A stretch of 64,000 nt of DNA from Elusimicrobiota bacterium (GCA_003450815.1 DMES01000077.1:1-64000), one strand, 5' to 3'. Counted from the stretch's first letter, positions 17,618 to 26,093 are shown. Numbers and translations are program-made. The notes: a model not told the origin generated them from the sequence alone.

Positions 17618-18088
17618 TTACTTCTTCTTTTTAGCCGGCGGCTTGGTTACTGCGTCTACGGACGGTTTTAGCTTTAACTCTATTTTGGCTATTTCCGCTC
17701 CGCCGAAAGAAGAACTCTGCAGGTAAAACAGAACTTCGTGTTTCTTGCCCGACGCTTCGGAAAATAACGCCGAAAGCGTTTTGGCGCTGTCTGGCGCATC
17801 CTTTGTTTTTGAACTAAGCGAAATCAGTTTCAGGCTTAGGATTTGTTTTTTGACCGGGTTTTCAATAAAAAAAGCTCCCTTAAGCTGTGAATCCCTGGTT
17901 ATGTAGTCACGCACGAAGGAAACCATGTCTGAATCCGCCTCCTGTATGACCGCCTGGAAGTCTTCTTCATCCGACGGCCTGGCTGTGTCGGTAGAAAGCA
18001 GCTGTTCACTTAGGTCGTCGTCTTCCATGGCCGCGGAGCCAAGCGCGAACCCCGCCGTCATAAACATCGCTATAACTAATTTTTTCAT
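17618..18088 (-). CDS. exported protein of unknown function
   Basis: I do not recognise this 156-aa protein. ATG 18088 follows GGAGG closely, and the N-terminus MKKLVIAMFMTAGFALGSA is a signal peptide. The mature region is acidic at first (MEDDDLSEQL) and basic at the end (KPPAKKKK), with no Cys. A mixed alpha/beta core includes VKKQILSLKLISL and KHEVLFYLQSSSFGG. Its start lies inside the end of the kdsC-like gene, so the two are probably co-transcribed in the envelope-biogenesis direction. Confidence 0.6.
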   Translation of the reverse strand: MKKLVIAMFMTAGFALGSAAMEDDDLSEQLLSTDTARPSDEEDFQAVIQEADSDMVSFVRDYITRDSQLKGAFFIENPVKKQILSLKLISLSSKTKDAPDSAKTLSALFSEASGKKHEVLFYLQSSSFGGAEIAKIELKLKPSVDAVTKPPAKKKK

Positions 18089-18756
18089 TTTTTCCTCCAT
18101 TGCATCTCTTTCTTAAGGCATCGGGCCGGAACACTACCGGTCTCCTTTTTAAACTGGAACTTTTTTGAATACAGCACAACCTTCATTGGCATTTTCGGCG
18201 GGCTGGGCCAATGCGCGGTTTCAACATAGCTCATAACCGTTTTCCAGTGCCCCTGGCTTTTAAGGATAAAATCACACACCTCCCGCGCTGCCCCACTACC
18301 GCCTTCTTTTGAAGTTACCAGGTCGCAGACTTTTTTTACTTCTTCCAAAGCGTTTTTGGGGGCACATGCAAGCCCAGCCTTCTTAAGCACAGGGATATCG
18401 GTAAGGTCGTCGCCTATATAAGCCACATTTTCCTCTTTGAGCCCGGTCTCATGCAGTATTTCAGTCATTGGGGCCAGTTTTGACAGGAACCCCTGATAAG
18501 CATAGTCCATTCCCAGCTGGCGGGCCCTTTCTTCCGTTCCCGGCGATTGCCTGCCGGTGATAACGCCGGTCCGAACACCGAACTGGTTTAAAAGACGCAG
18601 GCCTATACCGTCCAGAGAATGGAACGCTTTGAACTCCACGATTTTTCCTTTATGGCCCGGAAGAAAATACATCTTGCCGTCAGTCAGCACGCCGTCAACG
18701 TCCATAAGAAGAATTTTTATTTTTTTAGCTTTAGCGATTGTTTTCCTTGAGACCAT
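18085..18756 (-). CDS. kdsC: KdsC-like HAD phosphatase (KDO-8-phosphate phosphatase family)
   Basis: This 223-aa HAD phosphatase is likely to dephosphorylate KDO-8-phosphate or a related nonulosonate phosphate in LPS synthesis. LLMDVDGVLTDG holds the nucleophile and acid Asp (residues 19 and 21). VITGRQSP and YIGDDLTDIPVLKKAGL follow as in KdsC. The C-terminus runs about 40 residues past the usual end, with a basic tail. ATG 18756 is chosen because AGAGG precedes it. Whether the substrate is KDO-8-P cannot be settled without kdsA or kdsB nearby. Confidence 0.8.
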   Translation of the reverse strand: MVSRKTIAKAKKIKILLMDVDGVLTDGKMYFLPGHKGKIVEFKAFHSLDGIGLRLLNQFGVRTGVITGRQSPGTEERARQLGMDYAYQGFLSKLAPMTEILHETGLKEENVAYIGDDLTDIPVLKKAGLACAPKNALEEVKKVCDLVTSKEGGSGAAREVCDFILKSQGHWKTVMSYVETAHWPSPPKMPMKVVLYSKKFQFKKETGSVPARCLKKEMQWRKK

Positions 18757-18825
18757 TTTTTCCTCTTTTCCACTGAATACTGAAGCTCTCCGCATATAAC
18801 TTCATTCCCAAAGGTCCCGAAAAAT

Positions 18826-19833
18826 TCAGTTGGATTTTTCGGGAAGTTTAAGGCGCCATTTCTCGGCCAGTTCCAGCTCCGCTTTCCTGGCAGAATAATT
18901 TTTGGGGTTCGGCCCGCAGTATTTGAACAAAAACCAGTTGATGGTTTCCTCAAGCCACTTATCCATGGGAGTTGACGCCCAGCTGAAGGTCTTTTCGGCG
19001 CTGGTTATGTCCGTCACAAAGTCCCCCCCGCATGAAAACGGTGAAGCGTCAAAATTAAAGCCGTTTTCTTTAAGCCACAAATATTGCGGGTAAAGAATAT
19101 TGGCCTCCCTGTGCAGAATGCGGGCCGAAAGCTTTACAAAATCGTCAAGAGTAAGCTGGAGCGAATCTCCGAAATTAAAGGCCTGCCCCGCCGCCAGACC
19201 GGAATAAACAAGCGTTTCAAAAACCCGGGCCAGGTCTTTGGAGAAAATGTAGCGGCTTGAAAAAGCGGACCCGGGCAGGAAAAACGGTCCTCCATCCGCG
19301 AGACGCAGCCAATAGGAATAGGCTCTGAGCGTGGGGTCGTGCGGGCCGATTACCACAGGCGGTCTTAGAATAACGGCCGGGAAGGCCTTTTCCAGGAAAG
19401 CGGATAGGAACACCCGCTCGGCCTCATATTTGCCAAGGGCGTAGGCGTGCTTTTCCTTCAGCTTGGCCTTGCGGAACAAAAGCTGAGCCTGGGTTTCCCT
19501 GTACGGAGAAGATGCGCCCTCAAGCACCGTATAAATAGAAGCGGAACTTGTAAAAACATAAAGCCCAGTCCGGCCGGAGAATACTTTTACCGCCTTAAGC
19601 GCGTCCTCGGCGGTGAAACAGATATTATCTATTATGGCATCCCAGGTCTGAGTGGCCATGCGGGAAAGGTCAATTTCCACCGAGCGCTCTCCGCGCGCCT
19701 GCTTTATGTCAAGGGGTAATCCTTCAACAGGCGCCCGCCTTGAAAACACGGTCACTTCATTGCCTTTGTTAAAAAACAGCGCAGCCGTTTCCTTTCCGAA
19801 AAAGCGTGTTCCGCCCAGTATCAGAATTCTCAT
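18826..19833 (-). CDS. NAD-dependent epimerase/dehydratase (extended SDR)
   Basis: This 335-aa protein has the SDR nucleotide-binding loop ILGGTRFFGKE at the N-terminus, a catalytic YALGK (Y-x3-K) near residue 132 and the substrate segment VILRPPVVIGPHDPTLRAY. The GGTRFFG form is typical of the CSP41/isoflavone-reductase-like subgroup of nucleotide-sugar or RNA-linked SDRs, whose substrates are mostly unknown. The neighbouring KdsC-like gene hints at surface sugar metabolism. dut lies 17 bp upstream on the same strand. Confidence 0.85.
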   Translation of the reverse strand: MRILILGGTRFFGKETAALFFNKGNEVTVFSRRAPVEGLPLDIKQARGERSVEIDLSRMATQTWDAIIDNICFTAEDALKAVKVFSGRTGLYVFTSSASIYTVLEGASSPYRETQAQLLFRKAKLKEKHAYALGKYEAERVFLSAFLEKAFPAVILRPPVVIGPHDPTLRAYSYWLRLADGGPFFLPGSAFSSRYIFSKDLARVFETLVYSGLAAGQAFNFGDSLQLTLDDFVKLSARILHREANILYPQYLWLKENGFNFDASPFSCGGDFVTDITSAEKTFSWASTPMDKWLEETINWFLFKYCGPNPKNYSARKAELELAEKWRLKLPEKSN

Positions 19834-19850
19834 AGCTAACAGCCTTCAGC

Positions 19851-20282
19851 CTAAATTCCTTTCTGAGTTCCCGTGCTGCCAAATCCCCCCCCGCCTCTGC
19901 GGGAAGCTTCTAGTTCTTCTACCGCTTCAAAACCCTCATAGCGCACCGGCATTACCAGAAGCTGCGCCATTTTCTGGCCCTTTGCCAGATTTTTAGTTTC
20001 TTTCGTGAGATTGAAAAGGCAAACCAGCACTTCGCCTCTGTATCCTTCATCTACCAGTCCGGCGGTTACTATAAGCCCCTGCGACTCAAGCGAACTTTTG
20101 CCCCAGACTATGCCGGCCGTGCCTTCAGGCAAGGCTATGGCAAGCCCGGTTCTGGCTTTTACCGCTGTCTGCGGCGGTATTTCCACCGGCTCAAGCGAAA
20201 ATAGATCGGCGCCGGCGTCGGTAGGGTGCGCCCGCTCAGGCATCAGGGCCGATGTGTGCAACTTTTTTACTTTGACATTCAT
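19851..20282 (-). CDS. dut: deoxyuridine 5'-triphosphate nucleotidohydrolase
   Basis: This 143-aa trimeric dUTPase hydrolyses dUTP to dUMP and pyrophosphate, keeping uracil out of DNA and feeding dTMP synthesis. All five family motifs are visible in order: AHPTDAGADLF, WGKSSLESQG, GLVDEGYRGEV, KGQKMAQLLV and the P-loop-like RRGGGGFGSTG at the C-terminus. The length is standard. It is the first gene of a leftward group with the SDR gene. Confidence 0.95.
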   Translation of the reverse strand: MNVKVKKLHTSALMPERAHPTDAGADLFSLEPVEIPPQTAVKARTGLAIALPEGTAGIVWGKSSLESQGLIVTAGLVDEGYRGEVLVCLFNLTKETKNLAKGQKMAQLLVMPVRYEGFEAVEELEASRRGGGGFGSTGTQKGI

Positions 20283-20371
20283 TGAATTTCCTTAAGACGT
20301 CTTATTATAATCAATAGTATATAAATTTTACGTTTTATTTGCGTTCCTTAAATGCAAAGAGCGGGCCTGTT

Positions 20372-20556
20372 CCCAAAAGCTCACGTAAGGCGGAGTGCCC
20401 GTCGAGGCATTTTTCATTATTCTGGTGTAGCCCCTGCCGTCACCCCGGCGAAGCTTGCCCCGTACTGTGATACGGGGTCCGGGGTCCAGTGTCGTAGATA
20501 TTACCGGATTCCGGCTTTTGCCGGAATGACGATGTGGGCGTATGTGAGCTTTTGGG
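20372..20556. mobile_element. 185-bp palindromic element containing CCGG-type repeat
   Basis: Inverted ends CCCAAAAGCTCACGTA (20372-20387) and the reverse complement with one mismatch (20541-20556) bracket an interior. That interior holds the dispersed CCGGCGAA..ATTCCGGCTTTTGCCGGAAT repeat (about 20430-20530), also seen near 13730. One terminus is repeated at window positions 5-23. The rest of the gap 20283-20668 has nothing else I can support. Confidence 0.55.
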
Positions 20557-20668
20557 TGACCTGTTGAAAAACCAAAATCTTAAAATTATCGGCCAGATTT
20601 GTTTAGCGATGCGTTATAAAAGATCCCCTGCGGTTTGTACCGCCTAAACGAGGCTGCCTGATTCTCTT

Positions 20669-20686
20669 GGTTAACATATGTTAACC
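20669..20686. promoter_or_regulatory. palindromic operator candidate O1 (GGTTAACATATGTTAACC)
   Basis: A perfect 18-bp palindrome lies 119 bp before the small HTH gene. A second, imperfect copy (GGTTAACATAGGTTAAC, 20784-20800) lies at the transcription start region. Paired operators like this are usual for self-regulated small DNA-binding proteins. Confidence 0.6.
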
Positions 20687-20770
20687 GTTATTTGCAGTGG
20701 CATTAAGGTGTTATAGGCGCCAAGAGCAATTGCCCGAAAATCTTTCTCCTGTTTGGCTGAAGGCATTCTG

Positions 20771-20800
20771 TGGTATAATTAATGGTTAACATAGGTTAAC
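20771..20800 (+). promoter_or_regulatory. extended -10 promoter overlapped by operator O2
   Basis: TGGTATAAT is an extended -10 (TATAAT at 20774-20779). The second GGTTAAC palindrome covers the expected start site at 20784-20800, five bases before the ATG of the HTH gene. Binding there should repress. A weak TTGGCT could serve as the -35. The leader would be about 20 nt without a Shine-Dalgarno. Confidence 0.6.
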
Positions 20801-20804
20801 AAAT

Positions 20805-21074
20805 ATGGCAAAAGATTTTTTTTCACTACCGGAAGCGGCGGCAATGCTTGGGATATCCCGCATTGCGGTTTTTAAGAAAGTGCGCAAAAGCCAGATCGAG
20901 GCCATACGCATTGGCCGCAACTGGGCGATAGCGGCTTCAGTTTTGAATTCATATGGGAAAAACCCTCTTCCCCCCCCTGCCGCAGCCAAACGACCGCCAA
21001 AACACCACGAAACAAAAACCGACAATGTTTTTCTTCCGCCCGACAAAGAAATGGACGATATGGGTTGGGATTAA
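20805..21074 (+). CDS. excisionase/MerR-like small HTH DNA-binding protein
   Basis: This 89-aa protein has an N-terminal winged HTH of the excisionase-family (helix_turn_helix, MerR-like) type: FFSLPEAAAMLGISRIAVFKKV, then IEAIRIGRNWAIAASVL. The C-terminal half is Pro/Lys-rich and probably unstructured. Such proteins serve as excisionases or as small regulators. No integrase is nearby. The two flanking GGTTAAC palindromes suggest that it regulates itself. It is monocistronic and faces the parS-parAB region, so a role in plasmid- or origin-type control is possible but unproven. Confidence 0.75.
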   Translation: MAKDFFSLPEAAAMLGISRIAVFKKVRKSQIEAIRIGRNWAIAASVLNSYGKNPLPPPAAAKRPPKHHETKTDNVFLPPDKEMDDMGWD

Positions 21075-21711
21075 CCCCAAAACCTTGCCAACCCCCAAGC
21101 AGGCCAGGTTGAGTACAAACAAAATCAATTCTGGTTGATTTCCAAGAATTCGGTCACCCTGGCATTAGACTGCCATAAAACCTATCCACTGGCTCCGACT
21201 AACAGATCGGCCATGATGAGGGCATATGCAGAACACAAACCCTCTTACATCCGTCACACAGTCTTTACATCCCAGCAGATTAGAAGCGGGCAGGCTATGC
21301 GAACCCAATAATAACACATTGCCGCTCTCCTAACCAGAATTTGCGCTATTCTTTCTGTTTATAAATCAAAAGTGACTTAAAATCGCAGAGAAATTTGAGC
21401 GAAGAGAGATTTCCGCGCAGAATGCGATAAAGTTGCTGAAAGAAATGGATGGATATGAGAAAAGTAGCGGATAGCGGCGAGCGATTGGTTGCTACGTGTG
21501 TGTATGGGGGGGGGCGAATAGAACTCTTTTCCACAAACGCACCAGGTGTGCGCCAGTGTTGCAGCATAAAGAACGCCGTGAACATAGAAATAAGGAATCG
21601 ATTGAAGCCGGTGAGATAGGTAAAATTGTGGACATAAACGACGGCAAGGGCATAGCTGACGTACATACAGAGCGTAGTTGCCGCAGCGAATTCGCCTGGA
21701 TTAACAACAAT

Positions 21712-21778
21712 TTGCCCCGCGCCTTATTGGCGGGGCGAATATATGTGGAAACATGGGCGTCTTTCATACGCCCATGTT
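21712..21778. repeat. two adjacent perfect hairpins next to parS
   Basis: GCCCCGC pairs with GCGGGGC (21714-21720 with 21730-21736). Directly after, AACATGGGCGT pairs with ACGCCCATGTT (21750-21760 with 21768-21778). The second arm runs into the first parS palindrome by three bases. They might terminate transcription or structure the centromere. Confidence 0.6.
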
Positions 21779-21791
21779 TTCACGTGAAAAC
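21776..21791. promoter_or_regulatory. parS: parS-like site 1 (GTTTTCACGTGAAAAC)
   Basis: The 16-bp perfect palindrome has the TTTCACGTGAAA core of the conserved bacterial parS (TGTTTCACGTGAAACA), with only the outer dinucleotides changed. It lies 400 bp before parA. ParB would nucleate here. Confidence 0.85.
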
Positions 21792-22094
21792 TCTTAAATT
21801 AGGAATAGGAATGGGGGCCGACCAAAACTCCTGGGCAATACCAGCACTTTGCACAGGACCCCTTCGTGCTGGGAGGGCTCTTGTTCTTGCTGTCCCATTG
21901 CATGTATTCGGTTTTTTTGAAGCAAGTAACCAAAAACCCCACATTCTTTCCAAATAGGTTTAAATTCAAACACCCAAATTCACGGCTCCTCTTGAATTGG
22001 TAATTGAAAATATCGTATCATTAGATTGTGAATTTAGCGACAGCTTTGTCACCGAATAGTCACCAAAGAGGACATGCAGGATAGGCAGGGGGGA

Positions 22095-22110
22095 GTTTTC
22101 ACGTGAAAAC
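22095..22110. promoter_or_regulatory. parS: parS-like site 2 (GTTTTCACGTGAAAAC)
   Basis: This copy is identical to the site at 21776-21791 and lies 65 bp before the parA start. It may also make parAB self-regulated through ParB spreading over the promoter. Confidence 0.85.
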
Positions 22111-22174
22111 CTGTCATGGAATAACCGACAGGCAACAACAGTAGAAAAACTAAATAACAATGGAGAACCATGTT

Positions 22175-23014
22175 ATGGCGGAAATAGTATCCATAGCGAA
22201 CCAAAAAGGCGGAGTGGGAAAGACCACCACAGCCATAAACCTGGCGGTGGCATTGGCGGCTTTTGATTATGAAACCTTGCTTATAGATTTTGACCCGCAA
22301 AGCAACTCCACCTCCGGGTTAGGCGTAGACATCACAAAGAAGCATAACAACATCTACGACGTGCTTTCGGGCAAGGCCGAAATAGAAAACGCCATAAAGC
22401 AGACCTCTGTGGAATGGCTTGACATAGTGCCAACCAGCCACAATCTGGCCGGCGCTGAAATAGAATTAGTGAACGAATACTCAAGAGAAGCCGTTCTTAA
22501 AAGGGCTTTGGACAAACTTCGGGGCATGTATAAATTCATTATTATAGACTGCCCGCCCTCGCTCGGCCTTTTAACCGTCAACGCCCTGAATGCCTCCGAC
22601 TCCGTCATAACTCCGGTACAATGCGAGTATTACGCCATGGAGGGGTTGGCTTATTTCATGAATACGGTGGACAAAATACGCCAGGCCCTTAACCCGAACC
22701 TCAAAATAGACGGAGGCGTAGTCACCATGTATGATTCACGCATAAACCTGGCCAACCAGGTAAAGGGTGAGATTTCCAGATATTATGGAGATAAACTTTA
22801 CAAAACGGTTATACCGCGAAATGTACGCCTGGCCGAGGCACCCAGTTTCGGGCAACCCATTTTTGTTTACGATCCCAGTTCACGCGGCGCGCTGGCATAC
22901 AAAGACCTGGCGATAGAATTCCTAAGCCGCCGCGGCGTGGCTGTAGACGCGTACAAAAACTCGGCCCTCTATGTGAATGAGGAAACCGAACTTGAATACG
23001 ATATGGGCGGATAA
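22175..23014 (+). CDS. parA: chromosome-partitioning ATPase ParA/Soj
   Basis: This 279-aa deviant-Walker ATPase moves ParB-bound origin DNA. K10-GGVGKTTT lies right at the N-terminus, with the signature lysine, followed by LIDFDPQSN and IIDCPPSLG. Chromosomal Soj-type length, with no N-terminal HTH as plasmid ParA often has. I chose ATG 22175 because GGAGA lies nine bases upstream. The earlier in-frame ATG at 22160 would include that site. It is followed closely by parB. Confidence 0.95.
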   Translation: MAEIVSIANQKGGVGKTTTAINLAVALAAFDYETLLIDFDPQSNSTSGLGVDITKKHNNIYDVLSGKAEIENAIKQTSVEWLDIVPTSHNLAGAEIELVNEYSREAVLKRALDKLRGMYKFIIIDCPPSLGLLTVNALNASDSVITPVQCEYYAMEGLAYFMNTVDKIRQALNPNLKIDGGVVTMYDSRINLANQVKGEISRYYGDKLYKTVIPRNVRLAEAPSFGQPIFVYDPSSRGALAYKDLAIEFLSRRGVAVDAYKNSALYVNEETELEYDMGG

Positions 23015-23015
23015 G

Positions 23016-23056
23016 CGGAGGACACAAGTCACAGGTTGCAAGTTACAATTGAAGAA
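23016..23056. repeat. CAAGTCACAGGT-word repeat between parA and parB
   Basis: The short parA-parB gap contains ACAAGTCACAGGTTGCAAGT. It belongs to the same word family found at 26405-26580, inside addA and addB, and at 61985-62120. Confidence 0.55.
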
Positions 23057-23074
23057 ATTTTTCAGGAGAACAAT

Positions 23075-23944
23075 ATGAGAAAAGCTTTGGGCAGAGGCAT
23101 AGATTCATTAATCAATAAAGTGCAGGACAACGACATTTCCGGAGACATGGTGCAGCGCATTCCCATTGACAAAATACGTCCAAACCGCTTCCAGCCAAGG
23201 AAAATTTTTGATGATGAGTCTCTGGCGGGGCTTGCCGACTCAATAAAAGAGGGCGGCCTTCTTCAGCCCATCACCGTGTGGAAAGATTCAGGCGACGAAC
23301 ACTATGAGCTTATCTCCGGAGAACGACGCTGGCGGGCCTCATGCCTTGCCGGCTTGCCAGAGATAGATGCCATCGTGCGCAAAGACCTTGACGACGAGCA
23401 GAAACTTGGTCTCTCCTTGATAGAGAATATCCAGCGCGAAGATTTAAATGCCATGGATACCGCGCTTGCTTACCGCCAGCTTATGAACCAGTTCGGCGCT
23501 TCACAGACGGAAATAGCAAAAAAAGTGGGAAAATCAAAGGCAGCGGTTTCAAACACCCTGCGGCTGCTTGAACTGGAAGAGGATATTTTAAGCAGCCTGC
23601 AGAGCGGCGCAATAAAAGAAGGTCACGCGCGGGCGCTTCTTTCCATACCCGACAAGGCTCGCCGGCGGGAAGCCTACGGAAAAATAATTTCCGATAACCT
23701 TTCCGTACGCAATGTTGAAGCTTACGCTCAGGGGTTTCACGAGCGCAGACCTCGCGCCGCGTCCAGGACATCCTCAAGAATGCAGAAAAGCCCGGAAATA
23801 ATGGAAATCGAATCTTCCCTCGAAAAAACACTAGGGACCAAAGTGGAAATCCATCCCGGGGCCGGCCCGGAGAATGGTAAAATTGTTATCCATTACTATT
23901 CTCTTGATGATTTTGATAGAGTAACACAGATTTTAAAAAAGTAA
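23075..23944 (+). CDS. parB: chromosome-partitioning protein ParB/Spo0J
   Basis: This 289-aa CTPase clamp binds parS and works with ParA. MRKALGRGIDSLI is the ParA-contact N-terminus. IRPNRFQPRKIF and SGERRWRA are the ParB CTP-binding boxes. The HTH (TEIAKKVGKSKAAVSNTLRLL) and a C-terminal dimer domain follow. GGAGAACA just before ATG 23075 sets the start; a TTG upstream is in frame but lies in the repeat. Two matching parS sites lie upstream. Confidence 0.95.
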   Translation: MRKALGRGIDSLINKVQDNDISGDMVQRIPIDKIRPNRFQPRKIFDDESLAGLADSIKEGGLLQPITVWKDSGDEHYELISGERRWRASCLAGLPEIDAIVRKDLDDEQKLGLSLIENIQREDLNAMDTALAYRQLMNQFGASQTEIAKKVGKSKAAVSNTLRLLELEEDILSSLQSGAIKEGHARALLSIPDKARRREAYGKIISDNLSVRNVEAYAQGFHERRPRAASRTSSRMQKSPEIMEIESSLEKTLGTKVEIHPGAGPENGKIVIHYYSLDDFDRVTQILKK

Positions 23945-23945
23945 C

Positions 23946-24950
23946 ATGAAATTTTTCCCCGGTTTCGTTCTTATCACGGCCACCCTCTGTTCCGGCGCTT
24001 TCGCCCAGGCTCCGGCTGAAGCTCCGGCCTTTACCTCCAAATCCCCCGTTCCGGTTTACATGGCCACCGAGAAGAATCTCGGCAATTATTACCTTTACGC
24101 CGACGGCGGGTTTCACGCCGACTGGTATATAGGCTACAACAATTGCTGGATAGTAAAACTACCGCCCGCGGCTTCACTGGGCTATTCCAAAGCGTATATC
24201 GGAGCGAAAATAGGCCGCGCCAAAATAAATTCGTGGCCGCACTCCTGGGACAAAACGCCGATCCCCGGCAAGATATATATGGCCATAAACCAGTACCCGA
24301 AATTCAATTCGGACAATATGTATTTTCTGACCGACAGCCTGGATTTGCCGCTTGAGCCGCTGCCTAACGATTATCTTGACGCTGTGGATTCGTCTCGCTG
24401 GTTCTGGGCTGAGATCCCGCTTTCAAGAATTTCAACCAAAAGCCCGAATTACCTGGCTGTATGGGCCTCTTCACGGTATTTCACCTCCGCTTCAAGCTCG
24501 CCCATAATCGCCGCCGCTTTCTCTGAAGATAAAGAGGAGGATGCGTGGTTAAACCGTTCAATAATGGGCAACCCGCCCTCCGGAGCCGATGTCCTTGAAA
24601 CGCCCATCTCGGGCCTGAAACCCGCGCTTGCTATCAAGCTGGTGCCGCAAAACGAATATAAGGTGTTTGTAAAAGGTTTCATGGCCGAAATAGACGCTAA
24701 AAAAATAACCGTTTCCTTCGCCGCCATCGGAGAGGACATACGGGCCGCCTGGCTTGAAGTATCGTATGATAAATTTGACTGGCAGAGAGCGACCCGCCTG
24801 TTATTGCGGTCACCATATTTCTGGACCTTCAGGCGCGATGAAGTTTCAAGGGATATGTTTTATCTGCGCGCTGCCGCCACCGATAACCTTGAGAACACCG
24901 GTTATTCAAAGGAAATAGTAATCCCGGCCATACAGGGCCCGGCGCAGTAG
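23946..24950 (+). CDS. exported protein of unknown function
   Basis: This 334-aa protein starts one base after parB. A signal peptide (MKFFPGFVLITATLCSGAFAQ) leads to an all-beta-looking, aromatic-rich mature part with many WY residues, such as GGFHADWYIGYNNCWIVKL. The last 90 residues resemble an Ig-like or Y_Y_Y-type domain (VSYDKFDWQRATRLLL and FYLRAAATDNLENTGYSKE). It is likely periplasmic or surface-exposed. Position after parB suggests only shared transcription. Confidence 0.65.
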   Translation: MKFFPGFVLITATLCSGAFAQAPAEAPAFTSKSPVPVYMATEKNLGNYYLYADGGFHADWYIGYNNCWIVKLPPAASLGYSKAYIGAKIGRAKINSWPHSWDKTPIPGKIYMAINQYPKFNSDNMYFLTDSLDLPLEPLPNDYLDAVDSSRWFWAEIPLSRISTKSPNYLAVWASSRYFTSASSSPIIAAAFSEDKEEDAWLNRSIMGNPPSGADVLETPISGLKPALAIKLVPQNEYKVFVKGFMAEIDAKKITVSFAAIGEDIRAAWLEVSYDKFDWQRATRLLLRSPYFWTFRRDEVSRDMFYLRAAATDNLENTGYSKEIVIPAIQGPAQ

Positions 24951-25020
24951 ACGGAATAGAGTATTGAGAGCAACATTTTATCCTACCCGGCACTGGGTTT
25001 TAGCCATAGCCGTACCGGAG

Positions 25021-25057
25021 TGGTAAAAATTTTTGCGGCAAAAATTTTTAATGAAAC
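25021..25057. repeat. A/T-rich palindrome on the asd start codon
   Basis: The 25-bp palindrome has arms AAAAATTTTTGC and GCAAAAATTTTT around one base and ends one base before ATG 25051. The 37 bases from 25021 match 41129-41165 at recQ with one change, including ATGAAAC. No Shine-Dalgarno is present between it and the ATG. In RNA it would be a hairpin at the ribosome site. Confidence 0.75.
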
Positions 25058-26064
25058 TTTATAATGTAGCCGTGGTGGGAGCATCGGGAATGGTGGGGGG
25101 GGAACTTCTCGGCCTGCTTGAGAACCGGCGTTTCCCGGTTGGTGAATTTTATCCTTTTAACTCCGGCAAAAAGCCGGCTTCAGTGTTTTTTAAAGGCAAA
25201 AAATACTCCTGCCTGAAACCGTCTTTCAAGCATCTGAAAAAAGCCGACATTGTTTTTTTTGTTTCCACGGACGAGGTTTCCGGAAATTTCGCCCCGCGCC
25301 TGGCTGCGTCCGGAGTATGGTGCGTGGATGATTCCGCCCGTTTCCGCCTTACTCCCGGTGTGCCGCTGGTAATACCGGAAGTTAACGGCGAAGAACTTAC
25401 CCCGTCAAAAAAATTGATAGCCGGCCCGAATTGCACTCTTACGGGAGCCGCTGTGGCTCTTTTTGAGCTGCATAAAAGATTTAAAATAACAGAACTGCGG
25501 CTGGCTACCTATCAGGCGGTCTCCGGGGCAGGCAGAGGCGCCATGCTTCAGCTTGAAACCGAACTGAGGGAATACCTCAAAAAAGGCCGGGCTCCTGAAG
25601 TTAAAGGCGGCGGGTTCCCGCACCCCATAGCCTTCAATTTATTCCCGCAGGTGGGCGGCTTTGATAAAAACGGTCATTCCGGCGAAGAAAACAAGGTTGA
25701 AGCCGAACTGAAAAAGATATGGCGTTCGCCCTCGATCAAAATCAGTTCAACGGCGGTGCGCGTGCCGGTTTTGCGGGGGCATTCTTTAAGCGTCTGGGCA
25801 AAAACCGAACGGCCCTGGACGCTTGCGGCGCTTCAAAGCGTTCTTAAAAAAACCCAGGGGCTTAAATTCTCCTCCGATCCCTGTAAATATCCCGTGCCGT
25901 TAAAGCAGGGACATAAAACTTTTGAGGTTTACGCGGGGCGCCTAAGAAAAGCGAAAACCTCACACAACGAATTTCAGCTCTGGATTGTATCTGACAATCT
26001 TTATAAGGGCGCGGCGCTGAATTCCATACAGATAGCGGAGCATATAACCCGGAAACTTCAGTAA
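25051..26064 (+). CDS. asd: aspartate-semialdehyde dehydrogenase
   Basis: This 337-aa enzyme reduces aspartyl phosphate to the semialdehyde for lysine/DAP, threonine and methionine synthesis. GASGMVGGELLGLL is the NADP loop. The active Cys is in AGPNCTLTG, the partner Gln region is ATYQAVSGAGRG, and the active His is in VPVLRGHSLSVW. Start ATG 25051 matches the family N-terminus (MKLYNVAVVGASG). Upstream lies the A/T palindrome shared with recQ instead of a normal ribosome site. Confidence 0.93.
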   Translation: MKLYNVAVVGASGMVGGELLGLLENRRFPVGEFYPFNSGKKPASVFFKGKKYSCLKPSFKHLKKADIVFFVSTDEVSGNFAPRLAASGVWCVDDSARFRLTPGVPLVIPEVNGEELTPSKKLIAGPNCTLTGAAVALFELHKRFKITELRLATYQAVSGAGRGAMLQLETELREYLKKGRAPEVKGGGFPHPIAFNLFPQVGGFDKNGHSGEENKVEAELKKIWRSPSIKISSTAVRVPVLRGHSLSVWAKTERPWTLAALQSVLKKTQGLKFSSDPCKYPVPLKQGHKTFEVYAGRLRKAKTSHNEFQLWIVSDNLYKGAALNSIQIAEHITRKLQ

Positions 26065-26093
26065 GCCCTCCCTGAAATTGCCGCGATTTAAGG

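Larger units (their letters stand above)
21075..22174. other. 1.1-kb gene-free region upstream of parA (candidate centromere/origin region)
   Basis: No convincing gene is present on either strand. The region holds two parS-like palindromes, two hairpins at 21712-21778, one DnaA-box-like TTTTCCACA near 21522 (one mismatch to TTATCCACA) and a few weaker ones. parAB with parS in a long non-coding gap is typical of chromosome origins, but dnaA, rsmG and a real DnaA-box cluster are not seen, so oriC is only a possibility. Confidence 0.5.

Noticed and set aside
20805..21074. evidence for an integrative element (HTH as excisionase)
   Set aside because: No integrase, transposase or att repeats were seen near it, so a mobile-element call is not supported.
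21346..21767. minus-strand open frames opposite the parS region
   Set aside because: Biased composition, no ribosome site, overlapping each other and structured DNA.
21496..21957. 153-codon open frame upstream of parA
   Set aside because: It runs through the hairpins and the parS palindrome, has no Shine-Dalgarno and no protein-like pattern.
21075..22174. firm oriC call
   Set aside because: Only one DnaA-box-like site with one mismatch, and no dnaA, rsmG or mnmG nearby; kept as a possibility only.
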